Origin: Takakia lepidozioides
Taxonomy: Eukaryota > Streptophyta > Takakiopsida > Takakiales > Takakiaceae
Assembly: GCA_030704615.1 (NCBI GenBank)
Contig: CM060732.1
Span: 65,081,053-65,145,052, forward strand
Length of the DNA: 64,000 bases
Reading direction: 5' to 3'
The notes beneath the pieces were generated by a model, which worked only from the letters and a program-made list of their open reading frames with translations, searched no databases and was not told the origin of the DNA. Numbering within the stretch: position 1 is the first letter of the stretch; every line of letters begins with the position of its first letter. The translations under genes and the position numbers were made by a program. Shown here piece by piece: positions 49,435-61,688 of this stretch.

Positions 49435-52400
49435 GGCCACAAGGCTACGGCAAACAACGTCTTATGAGTACAATCTCTCTCTCTCTCACTGTCCTTTCTA
49501 CTATGAGGTCCATGGGCGATTCTATTTTCTATTCCGAGATACCCAATCTCTCACAGACGTCTTCCATTATGAGGATCAGAAATGCTTAGCTGCATCAGTT
49601 GTTTCTGGGCTGCTAGGGAGGGCCCCTCTCTACTTGTTTCGTGCTTTCTTTTGTCCCATAAGCTCTTTGAGTTTTCTGTGGATGTCAGAAAGTATCATTC
49701 TCTCTCTCTCTCTCTCTCTCAAGGAGTGTATGTCAGCATGCTCCAAAACAGCCAATGTGGCTGTTCGGGGTGAGTTTGGCATTCCGTCCTTAAGCTCCCG
49801 ACGAGATGAATTCAAGGTCAGATGGTGGGGTCAGCTGCAACATATGCCCAACACCAGATATCCTAAGTTAATCGACTCTATATCTTGGAAACAGGACCGC
49901 CCTGTCAAACAGGCTAAGTCCTGGCAGAAGAGAGTAGAAGAGATCCTCAAGGACCTGGACCTGGATCCGCAAGTCTTGACCCTGCTGGATAAATCTGACT
50001 TAGAGGCTGTAGTGTCCTCAGCCATGTCTGTTGCCATGAGATTGTCTGATGAAAATGAAGTTAGGCAGAAAACTTCCCTGAACTTGTTTCCAGTCTGTGA
50101 CATGGGGGAGGACATCTTGGATGACCTCAAGGGTCTACCCACTCTCGGCACTAGACTGAAATTTAAACTCAGGGCAGGAAGCCTACCTTTGAACAGCAAA
50201 CAGAAGCAGAGAGGAAAGGGAGAGTGCAATTGCCCGTTGTGTGGGCAATCTGAAGACAGTATTCATTTTCTGATACACTGTCCGGGGTTCTCTCACCAAA
50301 GAGACGCTCTCTTCAAATCTATTAAGGGAATTGTGCCTGTACCCCTGTTTACCAACTTTGAAAGTCTCGAGGCTGAGCCAAAAGCCCAGGCCCTCCTGAG
50401 GCCTAGTTTTTGGGCAAATCACACACAGCAGATTGATGCTTGTGTGAAGGGATTTCTAGAGGATATCTGGAAAACCCGGATTAATTCTTTATATGGAGGT
50501 AAGTCTTACTACCAACGTCAGCCCCTGACAGAGGTAGGTTCTGTCCCTTTTGTTCCCGCTCAAACTGGGTGCGGGGTCAATGGCCACAAGGCTACGGCAA
50601 ACAACGTCTTATGAGTACAATCTCTCTCTCTCTCTCTCTCTGTGTGCAATGGCCGTAAGGCTATGGCAAGCCAATTTTCGCAGGGATCGGCATTGGTACA
50701 TTCTCTCTCTCGCTGCCCACTAGGTAGCCTGCTAACTGGGTGAACTTGACATGGGAGCAGATAAACGTCTCTGTGACCAAATGCTGGCCTTGTGACCCCT
50801 CGCCTTCGTTTGTTTGACCTGAAGCTGTTTGTTTCAGGTAAGGTATTGCATTGAATTTAGTTGGAGAGAAGGGGTCTCTCCTTCTTTAGAATATGCCTAC
50901 AATGGCCATTCCCTGCACCGCTCCAAACAAGCAGATCCCAACCGCTTGGGGGTGGTCCCTCCGCTCAAAGTGGGCAGTTACATGCTCGACACTTGGGCTA
51001 GGGTATGCCCTTCTGTTTAAATCTGCCACCTAATATACATATATCTCATTTCCAGATAATTCTCGTACCCAGGGGTGATTCCTGGGAGCTGGTTACAAAA
51101 CTAGAGCTTCGTTTGTAGTTTTTGGGGTGAATCCCAGGATGGACATTGTGTCCTTTAAAACTACTTGCCCAAGTTTTGTCTTGGATTATCTGACTGATGG
51201 CACCATCTTGAGACTTGGGAACAGAGGTGCATTGATGGTGACTACGTCTAAGAATGCTACATTGATAGGTGGAATCCCACAGAAAATTAAACTCAAGAGA
51301 AGTTCGACCCTTGACTGGTCTTCAAGCTAATGGCATTCACTTTTGTGCTGGGCAAGATACATAGGAAACTGAGGACAAAATGGTTTGGATGTCGAGCTAT
51401 AAGTGGTACAGTAAGATGTGTGCCCGTAAGACAGCTTCTCTAAGTGTGGTGAAAAGGGAGTGGTGGTTTCTTTGTCCGTGATTTCCTGTGTGAATCATCA
51501 ACAAGGAACTTCAGAGTATGAACACAGTATTGGGCTGAGACTAAAACTGAAGGGTGGCGTGAGGGCTAAGGACCTCTGTGTGGGATGTCATGCCTATAGA
51601 GGGAGCCCTTAGTGTCTACGCTGATGAAGCCTTTGAGGAAGTTATGCTTGATTGTGCTAAGTTCCTCGCCAAAGGGTTAAGAGACTTTAATGCCCACCTG
51701 GATGTGCAGGTGGGCAAGGGTCCTCAACAGGAAATGTCATTGGGCTTTTTGGCGAAGATGAGAATAATTTCATTGGGAAGCGGCTCATCAATTGCCTGGA
51801 TATGCTTCAGTTTTTGACCTTGAACGATAGGACCCTTCGCAGTGGACTCATGAGAAAGCCCAAAGTGGGAACCATCCATTGTGGATTATATCATAGTGGA
51901 TGAGTTGTTTCCACAGTGTGCCAAAGTGTTGGTTGATAGAACCGATATTGGCACGTCTAACCACTTCCTAGTCTGGACTGAGATCAAAAGGAGTATTCTT
52001 TACGCTAAGAGATCTGTGAAACGTTCAATCCAAAAATGGTGCATAGAAAAATTCAAAGGGAAGAGGTCAAGATAGAATATATCCGGACCTTGAAAGAGGC
52101 TCTCCCACCCTCCATCCAATTGCTCCAAGATCTCCCCTCTTGCTTAGGTGATGCAAGAAGCGAGGGTGAAAGAGCTGTTGACTCATGGGAGAGTTTTGTC
52201 ACTTCTGTGGCCGATAAGATCATTGGAAGGAAACAAATGGTATGCGGAAGAGCAGTGGATTGGTGGACCAATGAGATTAGGCTTAAGATCACCAAGAGAC
52301 AGGTGCTTTATTGGGACTGCTGCTATATCAAGGATGACAGAGAGGTGTGGGTCTAGATATTACCAGCTGGGAAAAGATCAGCTAGTAAGCCAGAAGAAAA

Positions 52401-55400
52401 TATATTGGGAAGAGTTCTACCATGACATTAACTTGAACCACCACGGGGTTAATGATAAAATATTCTGGTTGGCCTTGCAGCCTTTGTACAGGCCGATAAA
52501 GGGTCAGCAAGTACAAGGGTGCAGTGGTGACTTCTATGGTTGTCTAACGAATGGAAGGATACGGTCTTAAGAACTGTTCCTCCTATCCAAGATTGCCCTG
52601 ATGAACTGAAGTAAATTACAAAGGGTGCTCATTAGTACTGCAAAGACTGCTGAAGCAATAGAACATCTAAAGGGCTATAAAGCGGGTGGGTGTGATGGTA
52701 TTGCCAATGAACTAATTAAGTGTGGTGACGATCCTATGGTAGAGGCATCCTCGTGGAAGACTGAAATGATACCCTTTCACTGGAGAGAGGGTGTTAGTGT
52801 CAATCTGTGTAAGAAAGGGGACGGAGAAGAGCCTGGGAAATATCGTGTCATTACACTTCGTAGCGCAGTTGGCAAGCTGTTTTGTAGGAAAATAAGCACC
52901 CGTTTCAAGTTTGATTTGGAGTCTATAAGTGTTTTCCATGATTCTTTTCAACTTCCACCCGTGGGCCCTCTGTGGAGGTTATAAGAAAGGTTTCTTTCTT
53001 TCACTTTCAAAACTGGTTTCATCTGCACAAATTTGGGCCCTGTCATGAGCAGCTATCACAACAATTCAGAAAACAAGTCGCGCCCTGTGCGTACCTTAGG
53101 GTCGCTCTTGAAACACTAGGAGTTCAAACTGTCACCTAAACTGGTGCTAGGAGTGTATTTCTTCTATATAGCTGGATGAACTGTAGTAATGTGATACATT
53201 CTGAGACTGACAGGGGAATGACTAAGTGCTTAACATTGAACTTGTGGATACATGATTAGATTTGATTGGGGATGCTGGTTCATAGATTGCTGCTATCATG
53301 CCCTATGTTTACTATGTCTTGGATTTAACAGTGTAGCAGCAGACACATGCCTTGCTTTGGACGAGTACCTTCAAGATCCCACAAACACTACTCTGGACTC
53401 TTTACTTCCATGCGTGGATTTGTCAAAGGATGATATTACCTACAAACGAGCACGAATTACCATACGCAGCTTTATTACTAAGGTGCTTAACCGGCCCTCT
53501 ATCCCTATTCCACTCTTTTCTTGCACCTGCTAAGAATTAAACTTTCTCCCTTCCCTGGTTCTTCCTTGCCTCTCCTCTTTTTCACTACTCTTTGGAAAAA
53601 CACAGACTATAGTCATAGGAGAAAATGTACCATCACAATCTCCCTCTCTTCATGTGGTTTCTTGTCTTCTTTCTCTCTGTCTCTCGGACGTTATAAAGGA
53701 CCATTCCATTTCATTTCATTTCTCTCTATGCTTTGGCCCATGGACCCTTGGGGCCCCTTGTGGATGACAGAAAGTTTCTCTTTCACTCTCCTTACATGTA
53801 CATACTGCCAATTATCATTGGATATGACTGCCAGTAACTACATATAGATATATGCACGTGTACATATACCACTCTTTAATTTTATTAGATATACACTGTT
53901 AAGTAGGGTAGTGAGGTAAAGGTTCTGAAAATTGAAGCACATGTTGTGAAAGCTGGAAAGCTCTGCCTGACCTGCCTACGGATCAAACTATGACAATGCA
54001 GAGCATATGACACGGCTGCAGATATATATCAGGTTGATGTATATGAACGATTGCAATACAACTAGGATCTATCAGCACTTGGATCTATCAGAAACTCGTG
54101 TCCTGACGAGATTCTGCTACTTAGGTCACTGCCACGGGTTTTTCAAGACTAAGTAGAACCATGGCATGAGACACTGAACAAATCGAAAAACTTTAGGAAA
54201 AAGCTAGTGTGGGATTTTGGTACATGAGTCAAGCATAGTAATGTTTCATCATATTGATTGCAGGAAAATTCAACAGTTGCCCTTTTGCAAAAACTATATG
54301 GGAACAGTAGCACAGGTTTGTGTGACCCTCTTGGTGGCCCACCCAACTACTTGTACACAGGCGTCTGTTCAATACCTGGGGCACTTCCCATCGGCCAGGC
54401 TCCTCAAGTAAGTTTTTAAGTTGAATGGACACTGGGTCTGGCTCTTTTGTTCTCTGACAGCTATGGCATGGATAGGTTCCCTCGAGACTTTCTGGTTCCC
54501 ACAGTGGTAGCACATATCTGATTTATCTGTCTCTCTCTCTCTGTCCACGCCCGTAGAGGAGTACGCATACTAGATGGACAATTGTCTTACCACAGACAGC
54601 AATTAAGGTTTCGGATTGGACATATACAAACAAGAATGACATGTAAGCATTGCAACTAGCCACCATTGGAATAGCCAGAACTAGTTGAGCTTACAAGCTC
54701 AAAAGCAGATGGTCTTGTCTTGGTTACTGAGATATCTTACCCTTTATCAGAGGATGGGTAATATTCAACAAGGAGAAGAGCCGCTCCACAAGGTTTCTAT
54801 GAAAAGACACTTAAGGATCTCGGGGGTTACGTTTTTTCTAATCATACTGTACTAAAGTACTCAGCTGTTTCTGTGCAGCTGATAGCACCCTTTGTGTGCC
54901 AAGATGACAATGTCAAGCAGTGCACAAAGACTGGGTACTTTGTGACCAAGAGTGCAAACGTTCAGCTTGTTGCCCTTAGTACAGGTGCTCACTCGGGACT
55001 TCTTTCTTTACCCACTCTTTCACTCCAGTCCATGATGTGTGATAGTATCCAGTTGAAATGAAATGTCGAGGGGAAGTTGGGGAGGCCAAAATCAATTATT
55101 GGAGTGATCTTTCTGGGATGAGAAAACTCCCACTCTGCTCTTCTCTTGACCTTGGTGGGTGCAAACCCCACAAAAGGCTCCAGGAGGGTTGGTTAGGGTC
55201 AATGGTTGTAAGGCTATGGCAAGCCAACATTTACAGGGAACGATATTAGTACATTTTTTACCATGTCCATATTCTCCTCCCTTGCCCTTCCCATACCAGG
55301 CGTGGAGTGCATGGCTACAAGGCTTCATTAACTGAATGAGCTACTACATGGCTACATATTTATAGAACAGTAGTTGACAGAAAAAAATTCTGAAACATTT

Positions 55401-55913
55401 CTAGTGGAGAGGAGGCTACATGTTATTAGCACTTAGCATGGTCAGACATCCAGTGAGGATTATGGGAAACCCAGTGAAGGATTTAGAGGCCTTGAGAGAT
55501 CTTCCCATCAAAGAAGCTTGACATCATCTTCTGGTGAAGAATCGTTTGCATTAGCAGAGGAGGCAATTCATCCGTTGTTTTGGGGGGGGGGTGGTGATTC
55601 AGCGGCACAAACCCTACTCGACGTATTCCCAGAAATCAATGGGCTCATTAACTGCTCATTTGTGGATAACACGTTCACAACACTCGTGCAAGAGCGCTGC
55701 CCTCCGGCCAAATCTGCCATCAATCACATTTGGATTACCTTTGCATTGTTATCCTCGGCTATGGTACTGGTGGTTGTCTTTTGGGTACTTGCCAACCACC
55801 GGAATAATGAGCAGCAATATTTAGGTGCTGTTTTACCACAGGAAGAGGGTCATTTCCCCAGCCCCTACACTTCAATTGACAAAATGAGAAGAGAAGGATC
55901 GGAGGTTATGTAA
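45441..55913 (+). CDS. Plant polytopic membrane protein of the tweety-like / 'plasma membrane fusion protein' family
   Basis: The family (Arabidopsis At2g12400 type) is predicted to lie in the plasma membrane; its biochemical role is not established. Exons placed: 45,441-45,689 (tentative, signal-like LALAFLCHLAFQTISAQA), 46,804-46,986, 47,441-47,628, 47,800-48,163, 48,594-48,652, 49,058-49,094, 49,312-49,383, 53,332-53,482, 54,264-54,407, 54,879-54,984 and 55,558-55,913. Diagnostic phrases are IDPLNHFRKYRSGYNLKSKH, TGIYGYAIAVVWLVLGLLLA (TM1), ILVFLLSIVAM (TM2), VMGWILTALTWAMFGLFLTF, DTCLALDEYLQDPTNTTLDS, LLPCVDLSKDD, LCDPLGGPPNYLY and INCSFVDNTFTTLVQERCPP before the last membrane span. Conserved cysteines are present in the extracellular parts. 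Phases agree at every checked junction except 47,628/47,800, where the join is one base out unless a non-AG acceptor is used. That is either a lesion or a misplaced boundary. A 3.9-kb intron (49,384-53,331) is filled with LINE pieces. Confidence 0.8.
49431..49473 (+). mobile_element. LINE 3' end stub between CT microsatellites
   Basis: 'caatggccacaaggctacgg' to 'cttatgagtaca' matches the last 43 bases of the LINE at 49,721-50,620. A (CT)n tract of about 28 bp lies immediately left and a shorter one right. It is an extreme 5' truncation. Confidence 0.85.
49721..50620 (+). mobile_element. LINE 3' portion (reverse-transcriptase ORF tail with C-C-H-C end domain)
   Basis: An open frame covers the whole piece: VRGEFGIPSLSSRRDEFKV, WWGQLQHMPNTRYPKLIDSI, NCPLCGQSEDSIHFLIHCPG (cysteine/histidine motif typical of the end of LINE ORF2), PLFTNFESLEAEPKAQALL and the stop in 'cttatgagtaca'. 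It is preceded and followed by CT microsatellites. Fragments at 19,633-20,093 and 20,110-21,210 are close relatives. It sits in sense orientation within the large intron of the membrane-protein gene. The catalytic part of the enzyme is absent. Confidence 0.88.
50647..50700 (+). mobile_element. LINE 3' end stub, second subfamily, next to CT tracts
   Basis: 'caatggccgtaaggctatgg' through 'cattggtaca' resembles the 3' end of the LINE at 49,721 but with different terminal words. (CT)n lies on both sides. A related copy is at 55,200-55,252. Confidence 0.65.
50829..52985 (+). mobile_element. LINE 5'/middle portion: endonuclease remnant and start of reverse transcriptase
   Basis: Frames broken by stops read RDFNAHLDVQVGKG (endonuclease GDFNA-like) and EDENNFIGKRLINCLDML. 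Near 51,880 they read VDYIIVDELFPQCAKVLV, with TSNHFLVW where the catalytic S-D-H is expected, so the aspartate is changed. Further on AIEHLKGYKAGGCDGIANEL and VSVNLCKKGDGEEPGKYRVI match the first reverse-transcriptase blocks. The catalytic core is missing after about 52,985. This part is inactive. Whether it and the 49.7-50.6 kb piece belong to the same family is not known. Confidence 0.8.
55200..55252 (+). mobile_element. LINE 3' end stub, second subfamily
   Basis: 'caatggttgtaaggctatgg' to 'atattagtaca' matches 50,647-50,700 with substitutions. It lies in the last intron of the membrane-protein gene. There is no CT tract here. Confidence 0.6.
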
Positions 55914-57015
55914 TCACAACAAAAGGCTTTGCACAGGTGTGATAACAATCCCGAGCTTCATAGAAACCCTGTAACAATCTTTTAGGACCAATATGAGGAT
56001 TGAGTGGTGTTTAGGCATGAGGAAGTCCCATTTTCAAGATTTGTGAGTGTTGTAAGTTGTAAGGCTTAATGTAGATACAAGTTATGTACAGTAGCAACTT
56101 ACCTTAGTCAATACAGTGTCCAGTAAGAGAAGTCGCAAGTGGCTGCATACTGGAAGCTCCCAGGACGCAGCAAAGAAGATGGCAAACAATTTTGGCTGAC
56201 ATTGATGCCAATCCTTGGTGTATTACCAACATTTATTGGCATTGCCCACATGTTCTCAGGCCCTGGCCTTCAGCTTCCTGCTGGAAATACAAAATTACAT
56301 GATTGTGTGAAGGATATGGTTACCCTGCTTGATTGGTTGATTGGCCAATGTCATTGTCCAATATCACTACAAATTTTTTCAAGTATCTCCTTGTGGTTCT
56401 GTCTGTATGGTTCACATGGTCTCTCCAGTGGGCGTGAAATGCCTCTCCTTCACAGAACATTTCCACACATGGACTTATCCATCTCACGCCCAGGTTCAAA
56501 GCCCATGTGGTCACTTCATCGTCTCCACTATGCTAATCGGTGAAGGGATAATCCTCCCTTGTTAATGTTATCCTCAAGCTGCTCCCAAAAGGATTGCCTA
56601 ACAGTTCTCGTTGCAGCGGTGGTGACTAAGTATCTGTCATTGGAGTTGACACAGTTCTGTTGCAGCCAATTGAGCCTTGTTATCTGATCGCTTGGGAAGT
56701 GCGAATGTACCATCAGTCCTGACTGCCCTTGACTCTTGTAAGAACACATCTAGATGCTGAATGGAGGAAAAAGGTTAAGAGTTATGACGTTATATCTTTG
56801 GCCGAAAGAAGTCCGTGGTGAGTGAAGCGGTGGGCCCCTGGACAGAGTCAGACAGTATCTACTAGGGTAAACCACAGGGCATGGTTGGTTGAGCTACGTG
56901 GAAATCTGCATCGGTTGAGTAGATGCACAAGAAGTAGAGTTGATGCTTTCTAGTTCAACCATCGCATTAGATTGTCTTGGTTTCTTTCAGACGGCATTTT
57001 GGTCAGCAGCCCGAG
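55914..57015. promoter_or_regulatory. Intergenic region and presumed promoter/leader of the thiolase gene
   Basis: It lies between two genes on the same strand. 'tttctttcag|acggc' at 56,981-56,995 is a good splice acceptor just upstream of the thiolase start codon, so an intron in the 5' untranslated region is possible. No promoter element was identified with confidence, and frames here are unrecognised. Confidence 0.4.
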
Positions 57016-60000
57016 ATGGAGAAGATACGAGTGAGGCAGCAAGTCTTGTTGGATCACCTGAAGCCTACTCCAGGCCCGAGGAGTGCTCATCTCGGAGTAA
57101 GTTCTAAGACCAACACGGGATGTTTTCTCCTTGCTTATGTAAGGACGTTGGAGAAGCCTGTTAGAAATCCAGCTAAGGGATTTAGGTGCGTGGGTGCTTA
57201 GTGTGTGGGAGACAGGCATCTACCGTTTATCTGGGGAAGGTGTTGGAAGAATTTAGTAAGAGAAAATCTTAGTAAGTAATGTATGATTAAAAGAGTGGCA
57301 ACCCGAGTAACAATGCTGCAGAGTCCAAACTTATTTGCTAGCATGGTTGCTACCACAGAGATTGAGATAGAGCGCTTCCATTCAGGACGCATGGTGATCG
57401 ACACTTTGATTGACTTACACTACAACTCTTTCCTAGATAATTATCTACTATTTTGTGCGTGTCCAGAGATGTGGTCAGCTAGCGGCTAACTTCATGAATT
57501 TCTCCATTCTCGAGAATTAAAAAGTTTCCTGGTTCTCAATTAGTGCCCAGACAGGCAGCAATCTCACGTGGGAGTCTTCTGTGTGTTAGTGTGTGTCATA
57601 TGCTTTCCATGTCTCTAAGATGGATGCTTTGCATCGTGGTGGCAACAGTCATTAATTTGTGTGGCTGGAGACACTGGAGCATATGAGCGGGCTACTGACT
57701 TCAATGATGATGTTGTCATTGTTGCGTAAGTATCCTTGCGTTGATCTCTTCAAGTGCATATGTACTTGGTCAGTGAAGAGATGAATGTTAGAGGAATTTT
57801 TCTGCAAGGTGTAGATTGCAAGATCGATTTCGCCGATTAGTGGATCACCTCTCGGAGTCGACATTATTTCTGCTTCAGACTTCTGATACACAATCTTGTG
57901 ATTATATGTGGCAAACATCTTATCCAGAATATGTTGTCTCTTTTCTCTATCAGAAGCCTGTCCAGTAGTAAATGCTTTTAATCAAAGTGGACACCGCTAG
58001 AGCTTGAAATGCACTGACGAATATTTACCTTAATGAAAGGCCTGACAAAAGAAATTCTTTATGCAACAGCATGCGAGCATGAAATACAGCATGTTTACAC
58101 ATGTGATGAAAACTTGTTTCGGTACATTGACAGACACATCTTGTGACACATTGTAGAAATCAAGTGTGTCGTCTTGTGGTCGCATGATATAGGGCATTTC
58201 GGACACCTATTTGCAAAGCAAGGCGAGGGGGATTTAAGGACACATATCCAGATGACCTGCTTGCCCCAGTTCTCAAGGTTTGTTTCAATCAATATTCTTG
58301 ATTACTTTGGAATAATCTCCAGCAACACCTTTTGGTTGTGTGGTTTTTTGTTTGTTTTGGTGTTTTGGTTTTGGTTACAGAAGAGAAAGGAAGAGTGTTG
58401 CATTTGAAACTGAGAAGGAAAACTTGGCTGCAGGCTGTGGTGGAGACCACAGGAGTGAAGCCAGAGGAGGTGGGGGATATTGTGGTGGGCAGTGTGTTAG
58501 CTCCAGGGTCAGAACGAGCCAAGGTATGCCGCATGGCTGCCTTCTTTGCTGGCTTTCCAGGTGTGCTATCTCTGCTGCACCATCCACAGCTCCTGGTCGT
58601 GTGTAATAATCACCATGTTTGAGTTGAATAAGATTATGAAAACCTAATTATTGCTGTAAGAAGGCCTCTTGTAGATAGTGGTGGATTACGCTGACAAGGC
58701 TTTCCTCTGGTGGAAGCAGAGACGGTGCCAGTCCGGACTGTAAACAGGCAGTGCTCATCAGGGCTGCAAGCTGTTGCTGATGTAGTTGGATCGATTAAAG
58801 CTGGCTTCTATGATATTGGTTTGTGGGGTCCTTCACACTAGTCCTCATTGACATCTCAAGTTAGTAAGTAGCAATAGAGGGACTAGGTGTGCAAATATTA
58901 GCATGTTAGGAGTTCGGAAGACTGTGACGGGTTGAGCCATAACTAACCTGCAGTGTAGAAAAGGAGAAGGCTGTGGAAATCTGCTGGGGAAGACTCGTAT
59001 GATGATAAGACGCAAGGGGAAGCAAAGAATAAATGAGCCTTGTTTGGTGATTTCATACTTTGCATTGGTGTAATAGGCATTGGAGCAGGCTTAGAATCCA
59101 TGACATCTGATTCCAGGGGATCAGTTGGTTCTGTCAATCCTAAGGTTTGATATCTTAAACTCCAGAAGTGGTGGTTTCGATAGATTGCAGGGCTGCTAAC
59201 CTGCTCTCTTTCATGATATTTTGTATGGGTAATGTCTTGGAAAAAGTTATGTATGTCAGAAGGGTTTTTGGATGCCTCGTACTGGTAGCAGAGTACAAGG
59301 GTTGGTGACAACAAGATTGGCCGGGGAGCAGGTTGAAGCCAACCGAAGGGCACAAGACTGTTTATTGCCCATGGGCATCACCTCAGAGAATGTGGCAGAG
59401 TATTTTGGTGTTTCCCGCGAGCAACAGGATGCTGCATCGGTATGGTCGCCAGCTCTCTATTCATGCAATTTGATTTCTATGCAGACGTGTGTGACTTCAT
59501 TGTTGCATTGTCTCCTTAGGATGAGCTCCTAATCTACATATCATGATCTGGCAGGTAACTTCGCATCAGCGGGCAGCAGCAGCCACTGCTGCTGGCAAGT
59601 TCAAAGATGAGATTGTGCCTGTTCAGACTAAGGCATGTTATCTCTGTACAGTACTTGGTACCATTCTCATCTAGTTATCTGGCTCTTTGCACATGGGAGG
59701 CAAGTTAGGTCTTTTACTCACGACATTTAAGTTTGGTGCATGTTTGATAGCTGCTTGATTGCAATTAGTTGCTGGATTCAGAAACTAAGTTAATTGCAAT
59801 GGAAAATTGCAGCTGGTTGATCCCAAGACTGGAAATGAAAAGAAGGTGACAATCTCTGTAGATGATGGCATCCGACCTCAAACTAATATGGCTGATTTGG
59901 CAAAACTTAAGCCAGCCTTCAAGAAGAATGGGTCTACCACTGCCGGTCTGTTGGTGACTCTACTTTTTCTGTGGGTTGGTGGTTATGATTGTTTATTTCT

Positions 60001-61688
60001 GCTGCTTCGGTTCAAGGTTGATGAGTGAAATGTACTGGGGGTTGTGCATGTCTTAAGGGGTTTGTGAAAGCAAAAGTTGAGGGCTTGTGGTTCGCTTGTG
60101 ACAGGCAACTCGTCGCAGCTCAGTGATGGTGCAGGTGCAGTGCTGCTTATGAAGCGCAGGATTGCTCTGGAGAAAGGCCTGCCAATTCTTGGTGTCTTCA
60201 GGTATGATGCACCTATTCACCACTAAGCTCACTATTCTCACTTGTATGCTACATGTCAGAGGACGTGGGGACGGTTTGATGGAAGTGACTCTGCATGTGT
60301 CGTGCAGGAGTTTTGCTGTAGTTGGTGTGGATCCAGCTGTCATGGGCATTGGGCCTGCATTTGCCATCCCGAAGGCCATCCAAGCAGCAGGACTCAAAAT
60401 TAATGACATTGACCTTTTTGAAATCAATGAGGTTCCCTCATCTGCCCGTCTCATCCTGGTTGTCCTCAGGCTTTACCTGTAACTGTTGACCTGTTGGAAA
60501 TTGCTGGAATACAGGAAAATGTTGCTTTGGATATTAATTCCTACTGTTTGTGGGCGAATGAAATGAAGACATGGCAGTTTTACATCTTGTGCTTTCAGTT
60601 AGTAGTCATCATATGCTTTACTCTAGGAGGTTGGACAGGCTTCGAAAAATTAATATAAGAAAGTGCTGGAAACATGCAAACAGCGTTTCTGGTAGTCTTC
60701 TTTTGGCATTGCAGCAATAGGACTTGTTTGTACTGGAGATGTAAGCTTCAAATGTGGAGCAACTGACATGAGGTTTTCTGCAGGCATTTGCATCGCAATT
60801 CACCTACTGTGCTAAGGAGTTGGGGCTGGAGGAGGAGAAGATCAATGTGAACGGGGGTGCCATAGCCCTGGGTCATCCACTTGGAGCCACAGGTGAGTGT
60901 ATGGTTGCTAGAGCCCTTATGTTGAACAGCTTGGACCATGACATTCAGTATCACATGGGTTTGGAAGCAGTTTGATGGCCAGGTGAATTAGTCATTGCTA
61001 GCCAATTTTTTGCCTACTGTGTACATTAGGCACAAGATAAGTTGGATCAGTTGTGTTGGATCTATCTTCATGGGTCAAAAGACAAATAGTCAACCAAAGA
61101 ATTCTGACAGAATTGTAGTATTAGATGGGAAGGGACCTCCATCCAAGAGACAGTAAATGCCCAGGGTGGTCTATGTTGTTGTGGTGGTTTACATTCTCAG
61201 GCACAGTCTATGATACTGGTGTACGGATCATTGTTCTGTTGGTGGTTTGTAGGTGCACGCTGCACAGCAACGCTTTTGCATGAAATGAAGAGGCGTGGCA
61301 AAAACTGTCGTTTTGGTGTTGTGTCCATGTGTATTGGTAAACCATTACAGCATATTGCCCTCCTTTTGGCTGGTGGGGAACCAAAGGATGAGAAAGAGAA
61401 CCTATCACAAGTTATCAAAAATCTTTCTTGTCCAGTGTTCATGAGAGGTGTACTCAATGACCAAGGGACTTCGGCATGCTCTATGAATGAAGTTACACTC
61501 AGTTCACCTCAAATCTGATACTTGTCTACTGAGGAAATTTTAACAGTGCATTGTTGGTGGGGTTGATGATTCCAGGTACTGGGATGGGAGCTGCTGCTGT
61601 ATTTGAGCGTGGAAGTGTCGTGGACACACGGAGCACTGCTCGACCTATAGAAGTGAACAACTTCTTGTCCAACCTAGATGCTAAGTAG
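57016..61688 (+). CDS. KAT2: Peroxisomal 3-ketoacyl-CoA thiolase
   Basis: The enzyme catalyses the last step of peroxisomal fatty-acid beta-oxidation, cleaving 3-ketoacyl-CoA with CoA to acetyl-CoA and a shortened acyl-CoA (also used in jasmonate synthesis). Fourteen exons: 57,016-57,096, 57,649-57,725, 58,193-58,277, 58,434-58,560, 58,720-58,818, 59,077-59,144, 59,332-59,439, 59,555-59,632, 59,813-59,945, 60,105-60,201, 60,308-60,431, 60,784-60,892, 61,253-61,336 and 61,576-61,688. They total 1,383 nt, 460 residues, as in plant KAT proteins, with every phase matching. The N-terminal RQQVLLDHL is a textbook PTS2. Catalytic parts are present: the nucleophile cysteine in [10 protein letters not shown], the histidine in [18 protein letters not shown], and the second cysteine in VSMCIGTGMG. 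Exon 8 ends at a GC donor (AAG|GCATGT). No lesion was seen. Confidence 0.97.

Noticed and set aside
54316-54360. 45-bp GT...AG segment first read as an intron in the membrane-protein gene
   Set aside because: It is too short for a plant intron. Read through, it codes in frame for LCDPLGGPPNYLY, a conserved family motif, so it is exon.
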